Shown piece after piece: positions 28,899 to 31,366 of a DNA stretch of 31,366 nt. This stretch comes from UBA12068 sp964452415. Lineage in GTDB: Bacteria; Patescibacteriota; Minisyncoccia; Moranbacterales; GWC2-37-73. Location: contig CAYVME010000010.1 in NCBI GenBank assembly GCA_964452415.1, forward strand, positions 1 to 31,366, in the 5' to 3' direction. Every line of letters starts with the position of its first letter. Within the stretch, counting starts at the first letter, position 1. Made by a program: the position numbers and the translations under genes. Under the pieces are notes generated by a model. The model was not told where the DNA came from and ran no database searches. It worked only from the letters and a program-made list of their open reading frames with translations.

Positions 28899-31366
28899 AT
28901 GGTCAAAGAAAAGAAAGCACTAAAGGTGAAGGAATCGTATGGTTCATCTTCATCACTGTCTCTGAGAAAGTTTTTCAAGAAGCAATTGATGGTTTCGCTT
29001 CCGAATCTGATTGAAGCTCAGATCGATGCGTATCAATGGTTTTTGGATCGCGGTCTTCGAGAATTGTTCGACGAAATTAACCCAATTTCTGATTTCACAG
29101 GAAAAGATTTGGAGCTTTCACTCACTGACTATTATCTTGACGAGCCAAAGACTGATGAGCTTACAGCTAAGAATAAAAATGTTTCATATGAAGCGCCTCT
29201 TCGTGCCAAGGCGCGTTTGACCGTGAAGAAAACTGGTGAAATCAAGGAACAAGAAATTTATCTTGGAGATTTTCCAGTGATGACTCCTCGCGGAACATTC
29301 ATCATTAACGGTGTTGAACGTGTGGTTGTTTCTCAGCTTATTCGATCTTCTGGAGTTTTCTTCACCATGGAATATTCTAAGGGAAAGAAATTGTTTGGAG
29401 CAAAATTGATTCCTAATCGTGGAGCATGGATTGAAATCGACACTGACCTCTCAGGAGTTTTGCATGTTCGCATTGACCGAAAACGAAAAATCCCAGTTAC
29501 TGCTCTTCTTCGCGCATTCGGAATGGAAAAGAATGAAGAAATTTTGAAAGCATTTGACGGATCAGACAATGGGGAAGTGAAATTCATTGAGGAATCACTT
29601 GCAAAAGACATCACCAAGACTCAAGCAGAAGGATATAAGGAAATTTACAAAAGAATTCGACCGGGCGATTTGGCAACAGCTGAAAATGCTAAGCAACTTG
29701 TTAATGGAATGTTTTTCAATTTCGAAAAATATGATTTCGGCTCAGTTGGACGATATCGTTTAAATCAAAGACTTTTGGTTGAACGAGAAGACAATGAAGA
29801 AAACCGAATTTTGTTGGTTGAAGATTTGCTTTTGATTATCAAAGAAATCATTCGTCTCAATAATGATCCGCATGCGATCGCTGATGATATCGATCATCTT
29901 GGAAACAGACGTGTCAGAGGTGTTGGAGAGCTTGTTCAAAACAAACTTCGAATCGGTATGGCTCGAATGGCTCGAAACATCAAGGACAGAATGAGCACAT
30001 GCGACTTGGAAACTGTGGTTCCAGGACAACTCATAAACTCTCGTCCAGTGGCTGCTGCGATCAAAGAATTTTTCTCAAGTTCACAGCTTTCACAATTCAT
30101 GGATCAAGTAAATCCCTTGGCTGAACTTGAACACAAACGACGTTTGTCAGCGATGGGACCAGGAGGACTCACACGAGAAAGAGCTGGCTTTGAAGTTCGA
30201 GATGTTCATCATTCTCATTATGGAAGAATTTGTCCGATTGAAACTCCTGAAGGTCCAAACATCGGTTTGGTTGGTCACATGGCATCATATGCTCGTATCA
30301 ATGACTTCGGATTCTTGGAGACTCCTTATATTAAACTTAAAAAGGAAGTTCCAAACACAGTTGCTGATCTTACGAACCGAGTTTTGAATGAAGATGTGGC
30401 TGGCGGAAAAGTTGGAGAATTAATTTCAGCTGAACTTGCTTCAAAAATTGCCAAGACTTCTGCCAAAACAATTCAAATCAAACCTTACATCTCTGACGAG
30501 ATTGAATATATCAACGCAACTGTGGAAGACAGAAGCGTGATTACACATGCTCGTGTTAACACTGATGAAAACCGAAACATTGTTGACCACATCGTGGAAG
30601 CTCGCGTGAAGGGACATCCTGAAATGATTGAAACTGACAAATTGGATTTCATGGATGTTAGCGCTAAACAATGTATCTCAGTTGCAACATCATTGATTCC
30701 ATTTTTGGAGCATGATGATGCCAACCGAGCATTGATGGGCTCAAACATGCAACGACAAGCTGTGCCTTGCATCGTTCCGCAAGCTCCTTTCGTGGGAACT
30801 GGAATTGAAGACAAAGCCGCTGCTGATTCTGGACAAGTTGTGCTTGCTTTGAATGATGGAGAAGTTGTTGAAGTTGATGGAGCTCACATTACTGTTAAAG
30901 AAAATGCTCCAATTGGCGCTAAGAAAGATAATTTCAAACGAGAATATAGATTGCAAAGTTTCCAAAAATCAAATGCTTTCACTTCAATGAGTCAACTTCC
31001 ACGAGTGTCTAAAGGACAAATGGTGAAGAAAGGTGATTTGCTTGCTGATGGAGCTGCAACTGAAAATGGAGAACTTGCCCTTGGTCAAAATCCATTGGTG
31101 GCTTTCATTCCATGGGATGGATATAACTTTGAAGATGCGATCATTCTTTCAGAAAGACTTTTGAAAGAAGATTGGTACAGTTCAATTCATATTGAAGATT
31201 TTTCAATCGATGTTCGCGACACAAAGCTTGGGCCTGAGGTTGTGACTCGAGACATTCCAAATATCGGGGAAGAAAGATTGAAAAACTTGGACGAAACAGG
31301 AATCATCCGCATCGGAGCTGAAGTTTCTTCAGGAGATATTCTTTGTGGAAAAATCACACCGAAGGG
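28899..31366 (+). CDS. rpoB: DNA-directed RNA polymerase beta subunit (partial, 3' end outside window)
   Basis: The first 822 codons of RpoB, the beta subunit of RNA polymerase; the frame is open at the window end. It starts MVKEKKALKVKESYG and shows SLPNLIEAQIDAYQWFL, GDFPVMTPRGTFIINGVERVVVSQLIRS (N-terminal lobe), the rifampicin region (SSSQLSQFMDQVNPLAELEHKRRLSAMGPGGL) and RICPIETPEGPNIGL, then VAFIPWDGYNFEDAI and, at the edge, GKITPKG. In the rifampicin pocket the Asp, His and Ser that most often mutate to resistance are all wild type. rpoC is expected downstream. It has its own promoter and long leader and is not preceded by rplJ/rplL. Confidence 0.97.
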   Translation, partial: MVKEKKALKVKESYGSSSSLSLRKFFKKQLMVSLPNLIEAQIDAYQWFLDRGLRELFDEINPISDFTGKDLELSLTDYYLDEPKTDELTAKNKNVSYEAPLRAKARLTVKKTGEIKEQEIYLGDFPVMTPRGTFIINGVERVVVSQLIRSSGVFFTMEYSKGKKLFGAKLIPNRGAWIEIDTDLSGVLHVRIDRKRKIPVTALLRAFGMEKNEEILKAFDGSDNGEVKFIEESLAKDITKTQAEGYKEIYKRIRPGDLATAENAKQLVNGMFFNFEKYDFGSVGRYRLNQRLLVEREDNEENRILLVEDLLLIIKEIIRLNNDPHAIADDIDHLGNRRVRGVGELVQNKLRIGMARMARNIKDRMSTCDLETVVPGQLINSRPVAAAIKEFFSSSQLSQFMDQVNPLAELEHKRRLSAMGPGGLTRERAGFEVRDVHHSHYGRICPIETPEGPNIGLVGHMASYARINDFGFLETPYIKLKKEVPNTVADLTNRVLNEDVAGGKVGELISAELASKIAKTSAKTIQIKPYISDEIEYINATVEDRSVITHARVNTDENRNIVDHIVEARVKGHPEMIETDKLDFMDVSAKQCISVATSLIPFLEHDDANRALMGSNMQRQAVPCIVPQAPFVGTGIEDKAAADSGQVVLALNDGEVVEVDGAHITVKENAPIGAKKDNFKREYRLQSFQKSNAFTSMSQLPRVSKGQMVKKGDLLADGAATENGELALGQNPLVAFIPWDGYNFEDAIILSERLLKEDWYSSIHIEDFSIDVRDTKLGPEVVTRDIPNIGEERLKNLDETGIIRIGAEVSSGDILCGKITPK

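Noticed and set aside
1..31366. CRISPR array, prophage or IS element with transposase
   Set aside because: No regularly spaced direct repeats, Cas genes, phage structural genes or transposase frames were seen.
1..31366. UGA recoding (code 25)
   Set aside because: All long conserved genes are uninterrupted without reading TGA as sense, and several genes end in TGA at the expected length.

Overview
This looks like the chromosome of a low-GC, AT-rich bacterium, most likely a Candidate Phyla Radiation (Patescibacteria, Parcubacteria-like) member. The reasons are: most start codons have no Shine-Dalgarno (SD) sequence; several genes have promoters so close that the mRNA must be nearly leaderless; there is a very long single-pass surface protein and many small lineage-type hypothetical proteins; and a 89-residue remnant resembles the first half of TsaB. 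TGA acts as a stop (for example after the first gene), so the recoded UGA=Gly code of Gracilibacteria/Absconditabacteria is not used. The taxonomic call is inference; no 16S gene is present.

Layout. 1-312 holds no clear gene but has tRNA T-arm-like repeats, long-range pairing and a terminator. 320-1950 carries three genes with strong promoters and strong SDs: a nucleotidyltransferase-fold protein and two unknowns. 2082-3916 encodes two exported or anchored proteins (SIMPL domain, esterase). 4130-8268 is the class I ribonucleotide reductase pair nrdA and nrdB, with an NrdR-box-like palindrome. 8340-15342 is an envelope block: a candidate small RNA, a 1451-residue beta-helix/Ig-like surface protein, a CAP-domain protein, a membrane protein and an FKBP isomerase. 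15349-18182 is asparagine synthase plus an isochorismatase-family hydrolase. 18298-20149 is a pyrF-pyrE-like pair for the last two steps of UMP synthesis. 20197-22272 has a small acidic protein, a 27-residue acidic/Cys peptide, a CsoR-type operator-like palindrome and glutamate dehydrogenase. 22345-25933 is cell-wall related (PBP1-type enzyme, Amidase_2) plus a tiny divergent gene and the TsaB-like remnant. 26022-27513 has a palindromic repeat and three small hypothetical or membrane proteins. 27653-28520 is a minus-strand unknown gene, and rpoB begins at 28899 and runs off the window.

The most interesting material lies between genes. A bulged hairpin with the same architecture and compensatory base changes sits just upstream of both nrdA and a DUF883-like gene. 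Three copies of a ~115-bp palindromic element share a core, but each has its own unrelated yet self-complementary outer arms. Three promoters are followed within 10-18 bases by a terminator-grade hairpin. There is a sharp split between SD-bearing genes (NTase block, pyrFE, a 48-aa gene) and SD-less genes, which looks like two histories of gene origin.
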